From the NCBI RefSeq assembly GCF_003946145.1, contig NZ_RHOC01000009.1, positions 1 through 64,000 on the forward strand: a DNA stretch of 64,000 nt. The letters run 5' to 3'. A model generated the notes under the pieces. That model saw nothing but the letters and a program-made list of their open reading frames with translations. It had not been told where the DNA came from and made no database searches. Position 1 is the stretch's first letter, and every line of letters begins with the position of its first letter. The position numbers and the translations under genes were made by a program. Below are positions 35,744-46,100 of this stretch, in pieces. The stretch comes from Levilactobacillus huananensis. GTDB lineage: Bacteria > Bacillota > Bacilli > Lactobacillales > Lactobacillaceae.

Positions 35744-38077
35744 TTAATTGGTCGCTGGCGTATTATCCAAAGACCAGTAAACTGTAGACATATAAGACCC
35801 CTGGATGGCACCGGCATTTGCCTTTAACAGCACGCCATTCTTACTGTTCCAACCACCAGTCACATTGACCTGATCATTATCAGAATCCGTTGTGTGCGTA
35901 TCAATCACGGCAGAGCCTTGTGTTAGACTCTGCTCACCATTGGCACCGGCATACACCAGATCACCGTCCAAAGTTCCCCGAAGCCGACTAATAATCGGAT
36001 CGGCGGTTGCCGTCAATGTCCATTTATCACCCGTCCCTATCGTATCGCTGACTTGAACATTCCAACTACTGTCAGCGGGATAGCTCACCGCGGATCCGGT
36101 CAGATTCTGTGGATGGTCGACATTAAAGGTCGCCTTAGGGTTAACAATCAGGTCCAACGACCCATCCTTTAACGTAATCGTATATTTAACATCATTCCCC
36201 GAGTTAACCCCATTGTTATCAGTAGCATACATCTCGAGCTGATTGCCATCAGCTAGTCCAGAAATAAGACTTGAGGCTGGAATAGTGTAACTAAATTCTC
36301 CGGGCGAATCGTCATTACTCAACGTGGTCGTGGGGAGATTAATCCCGTTCATCTGTGGGTGTAAGGTAATATTATTGTTAGTGGCATTACCAATTAGATA
36401 CTTAATCTGCCCCGTAATCGTAACATCCTTAGCAGCAGTCAATGACTGGCTCCCTTGTAACCCATCAGCCGAAATGTGATCACCCGTTAAGGCCATCGTC
36501 ATCGCGCCAGTGGCCTTTTTAACAATGAACCCACTGACAGAAGCATTCATCATGGCGTTCGATCCTTCAAACGAGCTACTCGTCCCCTTAACCGTCGTCT
36601 GGTCAGCATCACCAGATACCGCTACCCCATTCAAGGTAATATCAGCAGAAGCATTTGGTGCCGTATCGCCATCTTTTTTCGTATTTAGGTTCTCAAGCGA
36701 CTTGCTCAGGCTTTGACCGGTTGAGTCATCCGTCTTTAAGTCACTAATAGTATCAGTATCACCATTCGCGTACTTGATCTTAGCGTTCTTAAAACTAATA
36801 TTCGTGGGTAAATTCAGCTTAGCGACAATGTCCTTCCACGACTCACGGCCACTCGTGTACTTCAGATTGAAGTTTAAGGACATCCGGTCACCATCGTTAA
36901 CCGTGTCTGTATCCTGATCAATGACCTTATCAGACTGTGAGGCGTCCGTCAAAGTCGCGGCTGCCTTACCATTCACCAGCCCAGGAACTTGATCAAAGAC
37001 TACCATATTAGGTTCCGTTCTGGTCCCCGTTGAGCTTGTAAAGCCCCAGCGTACCAGACCGTCGGAACCCACGCCTAAGTCCTTCTGAGGATCAATCTTA
37101 ATGGGACCACTTGTATACGTTGGGTGCCCTGTCTCTGGATTCTCATCGCCCGCCTGAGGATCTTCATCATCATAAGTATAGGTCATCTCGTCTGTAGAAC
37201 TGTTCCACCTCATCGTCACATGGCGCCAATTCCCATTATCTAGAAAAGTGAAAGACTTGGTGGTATTGCCCTCTCGTAACATATTTTTGTGAATTAAGGT
37301 GGCATACGTGTAATTTGATGTTGTCGTCACATAGTTAGGGAAGAAAACTGATCCCATATTCGTTGTCGTTGATTCCGTTGCCCCAAGATTGCTCTGGTAA
37401 CTACTCCCCTTTCCGGGGAAATTTGACGCAATATGCGGTCCAGAGATCCCTTGATCAAAGACTGACACATTGCCAGCCTTAAGGGTTGTCAAGGCACTTT
37501 TTGTATTGTCTAAAGAAGCATTCTTATTAGCTTGGGTATCAAATTCCACGGCCCAACTGTTTTGAATAGCCAGCTTGGCCATGGCATCCGTATCAATAGG
37601 CTTTGCGGTATCCGTTCGCGTATCCGTCCCCCAAACACCCAGCGTTTGCCCGGTACTGGGTGTGCCATCGCCCTTCTTGGCGATGGCATTGACCCCAGCT
37701 GGATCATTTTGCATGACGAAAGCCATCCCGTCACCACCAACGGTTCCACGATTATCACCAAAATACATCCACATTGAAGCCGTCTGATCTTCATTCAAAT
37801 TCATTTTCGCAGCATCAGTCGTCCAAATAGCCCCAACTTGGTTATTAGCACTCGTTAAAATAACTGCCTTCCCTGCTCCAAAGCTAGTATCACCAAGTGT
37901 GGCCGCATTCCCAGCAATATTTCCAGTCGTGAAGTAACTGTTGACTGCAATTCCTTTTGGCGCAGTCGGTAGCAACTGTGTCGCCGTTTTGACAGCCTGC
38001 GCTCTCAATGGGCGACCACCCATGACCAGCCCAACCATAACTGCCAGCCCACCTAGCAAAATCGATTTAATCTTCAC
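35744..38077 (-). CDS. WxL-domain protein with L-type lectin-like domain (CscC type, copy 2)
   Basis: About 777 residues. Signal peptide VKIKSILLGGLAVMVGLVMGG...AQA, L-type lectin-like domain (about 35-365) with GGDGMAFVMQNDPAG, LGVWGTDTRTDT and WAVEFDTQAN, central beta domains (DUF11-like), and a C-terminal WxL domain with DKWTLTATADP and VYWSLDNTPATN. I favour the GTG at 38077, eight bases after AGGAG; ATG 38083 has only two bases. Same architecture as copy 1 but clearly diverged, so probably an old duplication with different sugar specificity. No gene or clear element was found in the 578 bases upstream, up to the terminator at 38656. Confidence 0.85.
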   Translation of the reverse strand: MKIKSILLGGLAVMVGLVMGGRPLRAQAVKTATQLLPTAPKGIAVNSYFTTGNIAGNAATLGDTSFGAGKAVILTSANNQVGAIWTTDAAKMNLNEDQTASMWMYFGDNRGTVGGDGMAFVMQNDPAGVNAIAKKGDGTPSTGQTLGVWGTDTRTDTAKPIDTDAMAKLAIQNSWAVEFDTQANKNASLDNTKSALTTLKAGNVSVFDQGISGPHIASNFPGKGSSYQSNLGATESTTTNMGSVFFPNYVTTTSNYTYATLIHKNMLREGNTTKSFTFLDNGNWRHVTMRWNSSTDEMTYTYDDEDPQAGDENPETGHPTYTSGPIKIDPQKDLGVGSDGLVRWGFTSSTGTRTEPNMVVFDQVPGLVNGKAAATLTDASQSDKVIDQDTDTVNDGDRMSLNFNLKYTSGRESWKDIVAKLNLPTNISFKNAKIKYANGDTDTISDLKTDDSTGQSLSKSLENLNTKKDGDTAPNASADITLNGVAVSGDADQTTVKGTSSSFEGSNAMMNASVSGFIVKKATGAMTMALTGDHISADGLQGSQSLTAAKDVTITGQIKYLIGNATNNNITLHPQMNGINLPTTTLSNDDSPGEFSYTIPASSLISGLADGNQLEMYATDNNGVNSGNDVKYTITLKDGSLDLIVNPKATFNVDHPQNLTGSAVSYPADSSWNVQVSDTIGTGDKWTLTATADPIISRLRGTLDGDLVYAGANGEQSLTQGSAVIDTHTTDSDNDQVNVTGGWNSKNGVLLKANAGAIQGSYMSTVYWSLDNTPATN

Positions 38078-38655
38078 GTTCATCTCTCCTTTGACCACTA
38101 AAAAGTCGGCAACTACTAGTCATCGTCGTCTCGTTCTTGATAGTCCTTTATGTGGTGCCTTTATGCAGCATGATAAGTCTGGTCGACCTGTTAATTAACT
38201 GAATAATCTTAACTCTCAACAAAGAAAGATGAGAAGCGTGCAACCGATTGAAATCATACTTTTAACCTCGCGAGCATTCGATCTTAAAAAGCAAATACCC
38301 GTTGACTACTTTTGCTATTAATAAAACTAATTATAAGACGTTTAGTCCCAAAACTCAACCCAAATGTTTGCCCTGACGGTAAAGTAGGCCCTTTCTGGAC
38401 GTACAAAAATGCATAATTCATCAATTGCACACCTTAATAATTATGTCCTAAATTTAATTTAACGGCCAAATCAACAATGAAATCGATCCCACGCGTGTGA
38501 AGAAAATGATGACCATGTATAATTAATCAGTTTTTCTCTTTTTATAAATCTTAAAATGATCGAATTTGTCTGCCTATGTCCTGCCACATCGAGTAACCGT
38601 GAATGAATTGGCACGACTCACTTCGAATGACTAATTAAAGAAGACCACCCCAAAT
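38078..38655. other. AT-rich intergenic stretch without a recognised gene
   Basis: Between the DUF916 gene terminator and the lectin-like WxL gene. I see no convincing ORF with a ribosome-binding site and no RNA gene on either strand. It must carry the promoter of the downstream WxL gene, but no single candidate stands out. Confidence 0.5.
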
Positions 38656-38684
38656 AAAAAAGCCAGGACATCGTCCCAGCCTTT
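38656..38684 (-). terminator. Terminator after DUF916 gene
   Basis: AAGGCTGGGAC GAT GTCCTGGCTTTTTT on the minus strand, 12 bases after the stop. Confidence 0.85.
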
Positions 38685-38696
38685 CATACCATACGA

Positions 38697-39731
38697 TTAC
38701 TTCTGATCTTCATCATCCTTGCGACGATTCTTCCACAAGAGGTAAATAATGATCGCGATGAGGATCAGAATGATTACACCACCAGCCACGAACCACCAGA
38801 AATAACTCTTTTTTTGTGGCGTATTGTACTTGTTCTGAAGCTGTCCAATTCGTTTCTGAGTCAATTTGAAGTTCTTAACAAAATGCCAGTGATAGCCACC
38901 CTTGGCGTATGCATCGAGGGTTAATGTGTAAGTTCCCGCTTTCATCTGCGTATCCCCAAAGGGAATGGCATAGTCAAAGTTACTATTGGGAGCCATCGCA
39001 AGATTCGATTTTTCATTACTCAAGACAGCCTTGGTACTGCCTTCTTTGGTCACCTTAGTCTTTACGCGAAGCTGATTCATCAGACCTGGGCGTGGATTTT
39101 GCAAGTTGGCCTCAACTTGGTTGTACTTATTGAACTGGCCAACCTTGACTGTGTTCAATACCATATCTGGGGCAACGTCAACACTATCTTCACGCAAGCG
39201 AACCCCAATCACATAGGCGAAAGCATTCTTGATGCTAACACCCTTCTTGGCCTTGGAACTGTCGTTTGAGGTCAGTTGCTTAACGTTGATACCACCTAAG
39301 ATCATTCCATCAATTTTCTTGGCAGGCATCTTGTAAGTGACGTAAACTGTCTTTTTACTCTTAGCCGGTACCGAGACCTTCTGAGTTTTATCCCCAAAAA
39401 TATCCTTGATTCCTACCTTCAGCGTACTATCACGCTTAGGATTGGACTGACTATAATCGACAACCCCATTCGGATTAGTGATCGCCTGATTAACACCAAT
39501 TTGATAGTCTTTGGTCTTCTTCCCCGTGTTAGTAATGACAACCCCTAATTTTTGCTTTTGGTTGGGCTTTACCCGTAAGGCAAAGTAAGTGACCTTCTTG
39601 TCATCCTGATTTTTGGGCAAGATAGCACTTACTGTATACCCAACGCTCTCAGCGTGGGCGACCTGTGACAATCCGCCAACTGTGAGAACTAACGTCCCAA
39701 CTGCTACTAATAACCGTAACCACTTTTTCAT
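38697..39731 (-). CDS. WxL-interacting protein, DUF916/DUF3324 (CscA type)
   Basis: 344 residues. Signal peptide (1-27), N-terminal DUF916 domain (GYTVSAILPKNQDDKKVTYFALRVKPNQKQKLGVVITNTGKKTKDYQIGVN), DUF3324 domain (about 155-300, ISIKNAFAYVIGVRLRED...), then one membrane helix (FWWFVAGGVIILILIAIIIYLLW) and a charged cytoplasmic tail. In Enterococcus WxL loci this protein (WxL interacting protein, WIP) binds both WxL proteins and peptidoglycan. It should tether the WxL proteins of this cluster to the membrane. Confidence 0.92.
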   Translation of the reverse strand: MKKWLRLLVAVGTLVLTVGGLSQVAHAESVGYTVSAILPKNQDDKKVTYFALRVKPNQKQKLGVVITNTGKKTKDYQIGVNQAITNPNGVVDYSQSNPKRDSTLKVGIKDIFGDKTQKVSVPAKSKKTVYVTYKMPAKKIDGMILGGINVKQLTSNDSSKAKKGVSIKNAFAYVIGVRLREDSVDVAPDMVLNTVKVGQFNKYNQVEANLQNPRPGLMNQLRVKTKVTKEGSTKAVLSNEKSNLAMAPNSNFDYAIPFGDTQMKAGTYTLTLDAYAKGGYHWHFVKNFKLTQKRIGQLQNKYNTPQKKSYFWWFVAGGVIILILIAIIIYLLWKNRRKDDEDQK

Positions 39732-39778
39732 GATTATTTCGGCCTCCATATTCAATTGTTAATAGGTTCATTGTAACA

Positions 39779-39810
39779 AAGAAAGCGGTGGCTGTCGCCA
39801 CCGCTTTCTT
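39779..39810 (-). terminator. Hairpin between CscB- and CscA-type genes
   Basis: AAAGAAAGCGGTGGC GACA GCCACCGCTTTCTTTG, a 15-bp perfect stem with a short T run on the minus strand. It may be a partial terminator that lowers expression of the DUF916 gene. Confidence 0.7.
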
Positions 39811-39821
39811 TAAGACTCGTT

Positions 39822-40532
39822 TTATGGCGTATCCGTTAACTGCCAAGAAAACTCCCCAGCATATTGTTGCTGTTTGGTTACCTGGTTCGCGTTAACAAAC
39901 AAACGCGCTAATAATTTAGGTTGATAGTTCAGTCGCATGATCCAGGTCCCCAGACCTGCATCCTTCTTAGCCTGAGCAACCAATGCTGAAATACCTAATG
40001 GCAACTCTTGATCACCAGCAACAGTCACAGTGGGTTTGCCACTCACTGTATCGGCATAACGCGGCGTAAACTTTGACCGTCCTAAGGTGAACGATGCCGC
40101 AGAAATTACCGAATGATCCTTCTGGCCAACCATGAGGCTCGGTGTCACATAGAGTTTCCACCCATGACCGTTGTAACGCCGATCACTGATCTGGACAAAG
40201 GCCTTGGTATTCATACCTGTCGCTGTAATGAGCCGACCGGTTAATCTAGCATCCTGCTTAAACTTGATATTCGAGACATAATCCAAAGTCAGAGGTCCAG
40301 TTGACCCAGTTCCCGGATTATCTGGATCCTCAGGATCACCGGTGAAATTTCCATCCGGGTTGTCCGGATCAACAGGCTTCACGTCGGTATCCGTATCACC
40401 TGGCGTTAGGACTGTCGACGCCGACGTCTTGGATGGATCAGCGGCTGATGCGACTTCCCGTGGCGATGCAAATGCTAGGCTCGGGCCGAGCACTAAGGCA
40501 GCCACGACTGAAGCGAGCGTCTTAGTCACCAC
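39822..40532 (-). CDS. Small WxL-domain surface protein (CscB type)
   Basis: 236 residues. Signal peptide (cleavage near AFA-SPREV), a Pro/Asp/Gly linker with DPDNPDGNFTGDPEDPDNPGTG, then a WxL domain whose two motifs are HGWKLYVTP and FSWQLTDTP at the C-terminus. It begins at one of two adjacent GTG codons (40532 or 40529) behind AAAGGAGGG. It lies 40 bases after the other small WxL gene, so they are co-transcribed. Confidence 0.88.
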   Translation of the reverse strand: MVTKTLASVVAALVLGPSLAFASPREVASAADPSKTSASTVLTPGDTDTDVKPVDPDNPDGNFTGDPEDPDNPGTGSTGPLTLDYVSNIKFKQDARLTGRLITATGMNTKAFVQISDRRYNGHGWKLYVTPSLMVGQKDHSVISAASFTLGRSKFTPRYADTVSGKPTVTVAGDQELPLGISALVAQAKKDAGLGTWIMRLNYQPKLLARLFVNANQVTKQQQYAGEFSWQLTDTP

Positions 40533-40572
40533 ACAGCCCTCCTTTGCTTAAAGGCAACGGGTCATTGACACC

Positions 40573-41217
40573 TTAGGCTGGCGTGTTAGTTAACGTCCAA
40601 GTCAACTTTGACGTGTACGTATCAGCCTTGTTACCCGCAGCAACCTTGAAGCTGGCATCCTTCGCCGCATAGTTAGCCATCCAAGTTCCGACACCTTCAC
40701 CAGTTGCGGCATGGAAGACCATTTGGTTGGTTTGACCTGCTGATGCAAAACTTAATGCACTACCGGCAGTAACCGTCCCCTTGTTAGCTGAATCCTCAGC
40801 GGAAACCGTTGGGGCACCAAACATCATTTCACTTGCATTTAATGATGACTTGCCATCGCTACCGACGAAAGCGGCGGAAGCAACTTGTACATTCCAGCCA
40901 GAAGCAGTACCTGGATCATTAACCGTAACCGTACCAGGAGTTGCGTCTTTGTTAGTAGAATCTGGATTAGTGGTAAAGACACCACCCGTAAAGGTTTGTG
41001 TGTCCCCATTGAGCTGACCGCTAAACGAAACATCAGGCGCTGAAAGTAACTTAATCCCACCGGCACCAGTCGTCGTGTCCCCAGGGGTCAGTTCAACTGT
41101 TGCGGTTGTGTATTTGGGATCAGTTGCCGTTTCAGCAGCATTAGCGGTAACCGTACTTAATCCAAATCCAGCAACGATAGCTGCAGTAGCAAGTAATTGT
41201 AAAGTCTTCTTAGTCAT
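40573..41217 (-). CDS. Small WxL-domain surface protein (CscB type)
   Basis: 214 residues, almost all WxL domain after the signal peptide (cleavage near ANA-AETA). The first signature is ASGWNVQVAS, with Val instead of Leu; the second is LTWTLTNTPA at the very end. The conserved middle LNASEMMFGAPTV is typical of the family. GAGGAG precedes the ATG. It starts 19 bases after the small LPQTS gene. Codon use is close to that of highly expressed genes, so it may be an abundant wall protein. Confidence 0.9.
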   Translation of the reverse strand: MTKKTLQLLATAAIVAGFGLSTVTANAAETATDPKYTTATVELTPGDTTTGAGGIKLLSAPDVSFSGQLNGDTQTFTGGVFTTNPDSTNKDATPGTVTVNDPGTASGWNVQVASAAFVGSDGKSSLNASEMMFGAPTVSAEDSANKGTVTAGSALSFASAGQTNQMVFHAATGEGVGTWMANYAAKDASFKVAAGNKADTYTSKLTWTLTNTPA

Positions 41218-41236
41218 AATAAATTTCTCCTCAACT

Positions 41237-41623
41237 TTAGTTAATTTTTTTGTTTTTTCTAGTCTTTAAAAATCCTATCCAAACCAACAACATTAAGATA
41301 ATTCCCGTCATAACGCCTAACCCAAGACCGGTCTCAGAAGTCTGAGGCAAGCGGCCGGTAAGACCATGACTGGTTGAAACTGGTTGACTGGAGCCATTAG
41401 CCGTCTGAGTCACTGTCGCTCCGGCACCGCCGGAGTTGTTATGGGAGTGACTCGGTGAGGTAATCAAGTCCCCATCCCCACCAGAACTTGGCGGGGTTAA
41501 CGTAACTGAATACGTCGACTGCTGAACGTCACCGGTCTGGGTTGATGCCTGAGCAGCTGTTGGGAAAACCCAACCGATGATGAGTAGGCTCAGTACCAGC
41601 AATCCCGTTTTTCTCAATTGCAT
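41237..41623 (-). CDS. Small LPQTS-anchored surface protein (CscD type)
   Basis: 128 residues: signal peptide (1-27, MQLRKTGLLVLSLLIIGWVFPTAAQA), a short low-complexity Ser/Gly/Thr part, the sortase signal LPQTS with a hydrophobic helix (LGLGVMTGIILMLLVWIGFL) and KTRKNKK. In lactobacillus Csc clusters the CscD protein is just such a short wall-anchored peptide. It is the first gene of the cluster. The start at 41623 is chosen so the signal peptide begins with MQLRK; GGATGGACAG is a modest ribosome-binding site. Confidence 0.85.
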   Translation of the reverse strand: MQLRKTGLLVLSLLIIGWVFPTAAQASTQTGDVQQSTYSVTLTPPSSGGDGDLITSPSHSHNNSGGAGATVTQTANGSSQPVSTSHGLTGRLPQTSETGLGLGVMTGIILMLLVWIGFLKTRKNKKIN

Positions 41624-41732
41624 CACTGTCCATCCACACATCCTGTTCTCACAAACCTAAAGCCAATCACAACAGAACACCTACATGAAGCTTGTTCAAA
41701 TCAAAAGGTCATATCAGCTGATTACAAATAGT

Positions 41733-41761
41733 ATCTTAGCATGAATCTCAACCCCTGTCCA
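41733..41761 (-). promoter_or_regulatory. Promoter of the Csc operon
   Basis: Minus-strand -35 TGGACA (41756-41761), 17 bases, extended -10 TGC-TAAGAT (-10 at 41733-41738). About 100 bases of leader precede the first gene. The next 330 bases upstream (to 42090) are AT-rich, contain an AAACCG...CGGTTT inverted repeat near 41937-41960, and hold no gene. Confidence 0.65.
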
Positions 41762-42092
41762 CAATTAATGATGTGTGGGGAATAATATTTACTTGGAAAC
41801 CGTTACATAGTCTAATGTTTCGTTTACGAGGTGAATGAATAATGCAAGTAAATGCCGTTATATCAGTGTTACTAAGGCAAATTTTGCAATGGGACATTTT
41901 CCGGTTTTAGGAAACGCTTATAAGCTGCATTTTATGAAACCGCATTCCGGATAACGGTTTACACTGTGATTTCTTATACAATCCTCACATGGGATGAACA
42001 AGAGATGTCATTTGCATCCTTGTAAAGCGTCTATTTCCCGATTTCACCCAAGGCAGCAATTATAATGAACTTTCACAAACTCATTTTTCGGA

Positions 42093-42131
42093 AAAAAAAG
42101 CACTTTTTACATTTTTTGTAAAAAGTGCTTG
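42093..42131. terminator. Bidirectional terminator after sortase gene
   Basis: AAGCACTTTTTACA/TGTAAAAAGTGCTT perfect stem with T/A runs on each side, seven bases past the sortase stop. Confidence 0.85.
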
Positions 42132-42137
42132 GTCTCT

Positions 42138-42854
42138 TTAATTTTTATTATTGAAGCCACTGTGAAAGCCCTTTTGAACCGATACCGGTGCATCCTTGTA
42201 CGCCATCTGTTTCACGTATTTCCCCTGAATCATCAACCGGTTCGCACCAGTGGCATCACAGGTAATCAGCGTCACCAACTTCTGCTTGGTTTGGTCAACC
42301 ACCTGAACGTCAGTCGCCGGTATGAATTTTCGAACACTAACCTTGTAAACAAAGACCTTCTTAGCGTTCGTCAGATAGATTGTCTGCCCAACACGCGTCT
42401 TCCAATAAAGCGGACTGAAAAGGATCGTCTGTGAGGTCATGTGGTGTCCTGCCAGCGGGTAATTGCCTTCACCCATCTTCTGGTCGGCCCGCATTGTTCC
42501 TGCGGTCAGTGCCAAGACTTCATTGCTGACACCCTTTGCAATTGGCAAGTGAATCTTAGATTGCGGCATCAAAATCTCGCCGACTACATGAATATTGGCA
42601 GTGTTCCAACGGGCATTGGCGACTGTCGAAAAGTCCAACGACTTGACCTTGCTAAAATCGTACGATGCCTTCTTCCCCTCATTATTCTTCACAGATTTCT
42701 TCGTAATCTGCGGTTGATAGGAAGAAATTAACCAATTTTTGATCTGTTCGTTAAAGATTAAGCCGAGTGAGATGATAATTAAGATGATAAAGAGCGTTGT
42801 CCAGAACCAGCGCCAGCGATGCTTCTTCGGTTGCTGCTGCTTTTTCTCTGCCAT
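42138..42854 (-). CDS. srtA: Class A-type sortase
   Basis: Membrane transpeptidase that cuts LPxTG-type signals between Thr and Gly (or the next residue) and links the protein to peptidoglycan. 238 residues from ATG 42854 (ribosome-binding site GGAG): cytoplasmic basic tail, membrane helix (18-36), and the sortase barrel with His137 in AGHHM, Cys199 in TLITC and Arg206. All three catalytic residues are present. It lies between the Csc operon and a large LPQTN adhesin; the window's anchors are all LPQT[NS], so it is their likely enzyme, although it may also be the housekeeping sortase. Confidence 0.93.
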   Translation of the reverse strand: MAEKKQQQPKKHRWRWFWTTLFIILIIISLGLIFNEQIKNWLISSYQPQITKKSVKNNEGKKASYDFSKVKSLDFSTVANARWNTANIHVVGEILMPQSKIHLPIAKGVSNEVLALTAGTMRADQKMGEGNYPLAGHHMTSQTILFSPLYWKTRVGQTIYLTNAKKVFVYKVSVRKFIPATDVQVVDQTKQKLVTLITCDATGANRLMIQGKYVKQMAYKDAPVSVQKGFHSGFNNKN

Positions 42855-42895
42855 AATGATTACTCCATTCCCCAATTCATAGTCTTCGTTACCGA

Positions 42896-42923
42896 ATTCT
42901 ACCGCAATTGCTGACAAAAACAA
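42896..42923 (-). promoter_or_regulatory. Sortase promoter
   Basis: Minus-strand TTGTTT (42918-42923), 16 bases, TAGAAT (42896-42901). Confidence 0.5.
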
Positions 42924-43027
42924 AGCAAAATAGACTTTACGCCCCCTTCAACGGCCCGATTGCTTCGCTTTTGACAGCCCGTAACGACTACCACACAGAT
43001 CCTGATCTGGAACACGTCACCCATAGA

Positions 43028-43084
43028 AAAAAGTTGCCACAAGTCAGTAGAAGTCCGCCTACAAACTTGCAGTAACTCTTTTTA
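43028..43084 (-). terminator. Terminator after large adhesin gene
   Basis: Long imperfect hairpin (AGAGTT.C.GCAAGT..GTAG with CTAC..ACTTG.G.CAACTTTTTT) on the minus strand, about 42 bases past the stop. Confidence 0.65.
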
Positions 43085-43125
43085 AAACTCGTCTTTAATG
43101 TCACCATCTACCTCTGAAGATGATG

Positions 43126-46100
43126 TTAAATTTTCCGTTTTCGCCAACCGAATAAACCAGCTAGTAATCCCAATAGCGTCAACCCCAGTACCACGAGTCC
43201 ATGTGTGGATTGCTCGTTGGTTTGCGGTAATACTGTACGCTGTGCTTGCTTTGAGGCCGCCGCCAAATTCTGAACCTGGGCACCCTGACCACCAGCAACC
43301 GTATCTGGCGCCTTGATTGGTTCTTGACCATTAGTATTTGGCTTTACAGGCTGGCCAGGCTTCTTACCTGGCGTCGCCTGTGCCCCATTGCCACCTGTTG
43401 TTGGCTTATCTGGCACCGTTGGTGGGGTCACTGTACTACCACCATCACCATTCCCCCCAGTCGTTTCATTAGGGGCATAGGTCACAACGACGGCTAAATC
43501 AGTACTTTCAGGTGTAACTGACTGCGCCGTAGTCTGCGTTAAATCATTGGCACTATCCGTCGTTGCTGTAACGTGCATCCCTGAAACAACTGGGTTGACC
43601 ACTGCGTCAAAAGCCACTGGAACGCCGTCCTTGTAGGTCACCCAACTGATATCAGTTGGCTGCCCAGCCACACTCAATTCTGGTTTGGCCGTCGCGTCTG
43701 CTTTCCAGTAGGTAGTTGAGGCATTGGTGACTTGGTCGGTCACTGTAGCGAAGGAAATCGTCTTAGCAACTGGATCGGCCACGGACTGTTGTTGGTTATT
43801 CTGATAGCTAATCTGCTCGTGAACCACCTTGGTAGCCGTCTTAAAGGCATGTGCCAACGTAATCGTGTAATTGAGGCTAACCGTGGGATCGTTGGTAAAT
43901 GTAATGGCACTGGAGCCATCGGCATTCTTCGTCGTGTCACTGACCAAAGTATACCCTTTGGCGAGTGCGGGAGCGATTACTGACGCTGAATCGAAAGTAC
44001 TCGTCGTTCCCAAAGCCCCTTTCAATTCCGGATTGGACCGATCATCCAAAACCTGAATCGTCTTACCAGTTGTGGCGTCCTTCACCGTTACGGTGGCATG
44101 TGCGGCTTGCTTATAGACCATCAGCAACGTCTGCTTTGGTCCAGCAAATGGCACATTCGTGTCCTGACTAATATCTGCCCAAGACTTACCATCCACACTA
44201 GTCTTCGCACCGGTGTAGACATAATCAGGCAGGGCTTTTTGGTAACTGCTTAAGGTCAATTGTTCATCTGACGTTCCGTTATGGCTATCCGTCAGTGGAT
44301 TTCCGTCCGGATCGGTTAGCTGCGTCAAGGTGCCATCCGCATTCTGAACTGCATAGATAACTGATAGATTCCAAGGTAAAACGTCCTTATAAAATAGAAG
44401 CGTCCAGTTCTTTGACTCTTTCGTCAAAGTTGTTGTAAAACTTGATTGTCGATTGGCCTTCCCATTTCCAGCTAGATAATCGGAATAAAGACCCGTACCG
44501 TCTAGAATCAAGTTAGAGAAAGTATAGCCCTTGGCGATCTGTTGCTGATAGAAGCTAATCACGGTTGGATTGGCGCCAATATTAAGCTCGGACCCAATCT
44601 CCCCAGAAATTAAAGTTGATGGCGCCAACGTGAGCTGCTGTCCATCGGCTTGGAGCAGTTGGATATTCACATTGATATCACTAATGTTTTCAGCTAAGTC
44701 ATAAGGCTGAATGATATATCCTGCGAAAGAACTGTTGGGATCAGACCAAATTGTCGATAGACTCCCATAGTTTGTCTTAGTACTATCTGTCTGTAAGTTG
44801 TACCAAGACAGTGTATTGTCATTTACATTTCCAGTATCTGCACTTGATGGATACAAGGATGGATACAGCACTTTGTCAGGATTATCAAATCCCTTAATTG
44901 GCAGATTGCTAGACGTCAGGTCTTTAATGATAAATGATGGCGTCGTATACGTCAGCAGACCATCGGCCGTGACAGCTTCCCCCTTGGCTAACTGAGAGCT
45001 AATCGTAATGGGGGCTAACAGCACATGTTGATACGCGAGTCCCACCTGTTTAATATTGACATTCTTATCAGTTGCAAGCGGCGAGATGTCCGTAATTTGG
45101 TTATAGGGCAAGTCGACAGACGTCAACGTATCCTTATTCCCAAGGGCTGAGATATCATTAATCGAAAATGCAGTCAACGCCACTTTTTGTAATTTCGTTA
45201 ACCCGCTAAGCGCACGAATATCCCATAAGTTTCCGTTTTTAACTGCCGTTCCAAAATAGGCTTGATTCAGCAAGACATCTGGATAAAGATCCAGCACTTG
45301 AAGATTCGTCGCATTCTGCATGCCTTCCAACGTATACATGGCCATCATCGCCTGATAGTAGACAGTAGGCGTTTGACGATCATAATTTTGGGACATTAAC
45401 TTTTCGTTCGCCGTAATGTTCGTAACGGTAGCCAAGTCAGCCTTGGTAAAGTTGGCGCGGAAATCGGCAATCGTCGCGTAGGTCTTTGAAAAGTTGCTAA
45501 GCCACAAAAAGTTCTGTAAGGCATTATCTGGCATCCATTCGTCAATATACAACGGGTGCGTCCCATCAGTAAACTGAAGAGGTGAATTGACATCCATCCC
45601 CTTGGCATCCTGCGCAATATTAGTCGCATATGTCTCTCCCAACCAGTAGCCGTAACCAGTTGGCACTTGATAGGTGGCACTGTAGCCATCCTTGACCCGG
45701 AGATCCGAATTCAGGCCATTGGCTTCGGAGTGGTCATATGTATATTGTAGGTGATCCGTCTTGCTGACATTAAAGGCTGATTGTCCCGTCACTGGATCAG
45801 TCAAAGTCGTTGGATCTTTAACCACGATCCCAGTCTGCACGTTCGTCTTCGGGGCAGTCTGAGTCTCTTCTGGGGTCTCTTCTAAACTTTCCACTTCAGG
45901 GGCTGGCTCACTAACATCGGACTTTTTCTCAACCTTATCAGTAGGATCTAAGTTTTGAGGATCAGTCCCGTCATTTTGAGGTGCTGGGTTCACTGAGGCC
46001 GGCGACTTCTCGGCTACTGGCGTCTCTGGCGCTGCGGACGCAACCGTTTTCTTCAAAGAAACCTTTGATTGGTCACGCGTTGACTGGTTTTGATCAACAG

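Noticed and set aside
41760-42090. Possible small RNA or regulator gene in the AT-rich gap upstream of the Csc operon
   Set aside because: Only a short inverted repeat was visible; no ORF with a ribosome-binding site and no independent terminator other than that of the sortase gene.
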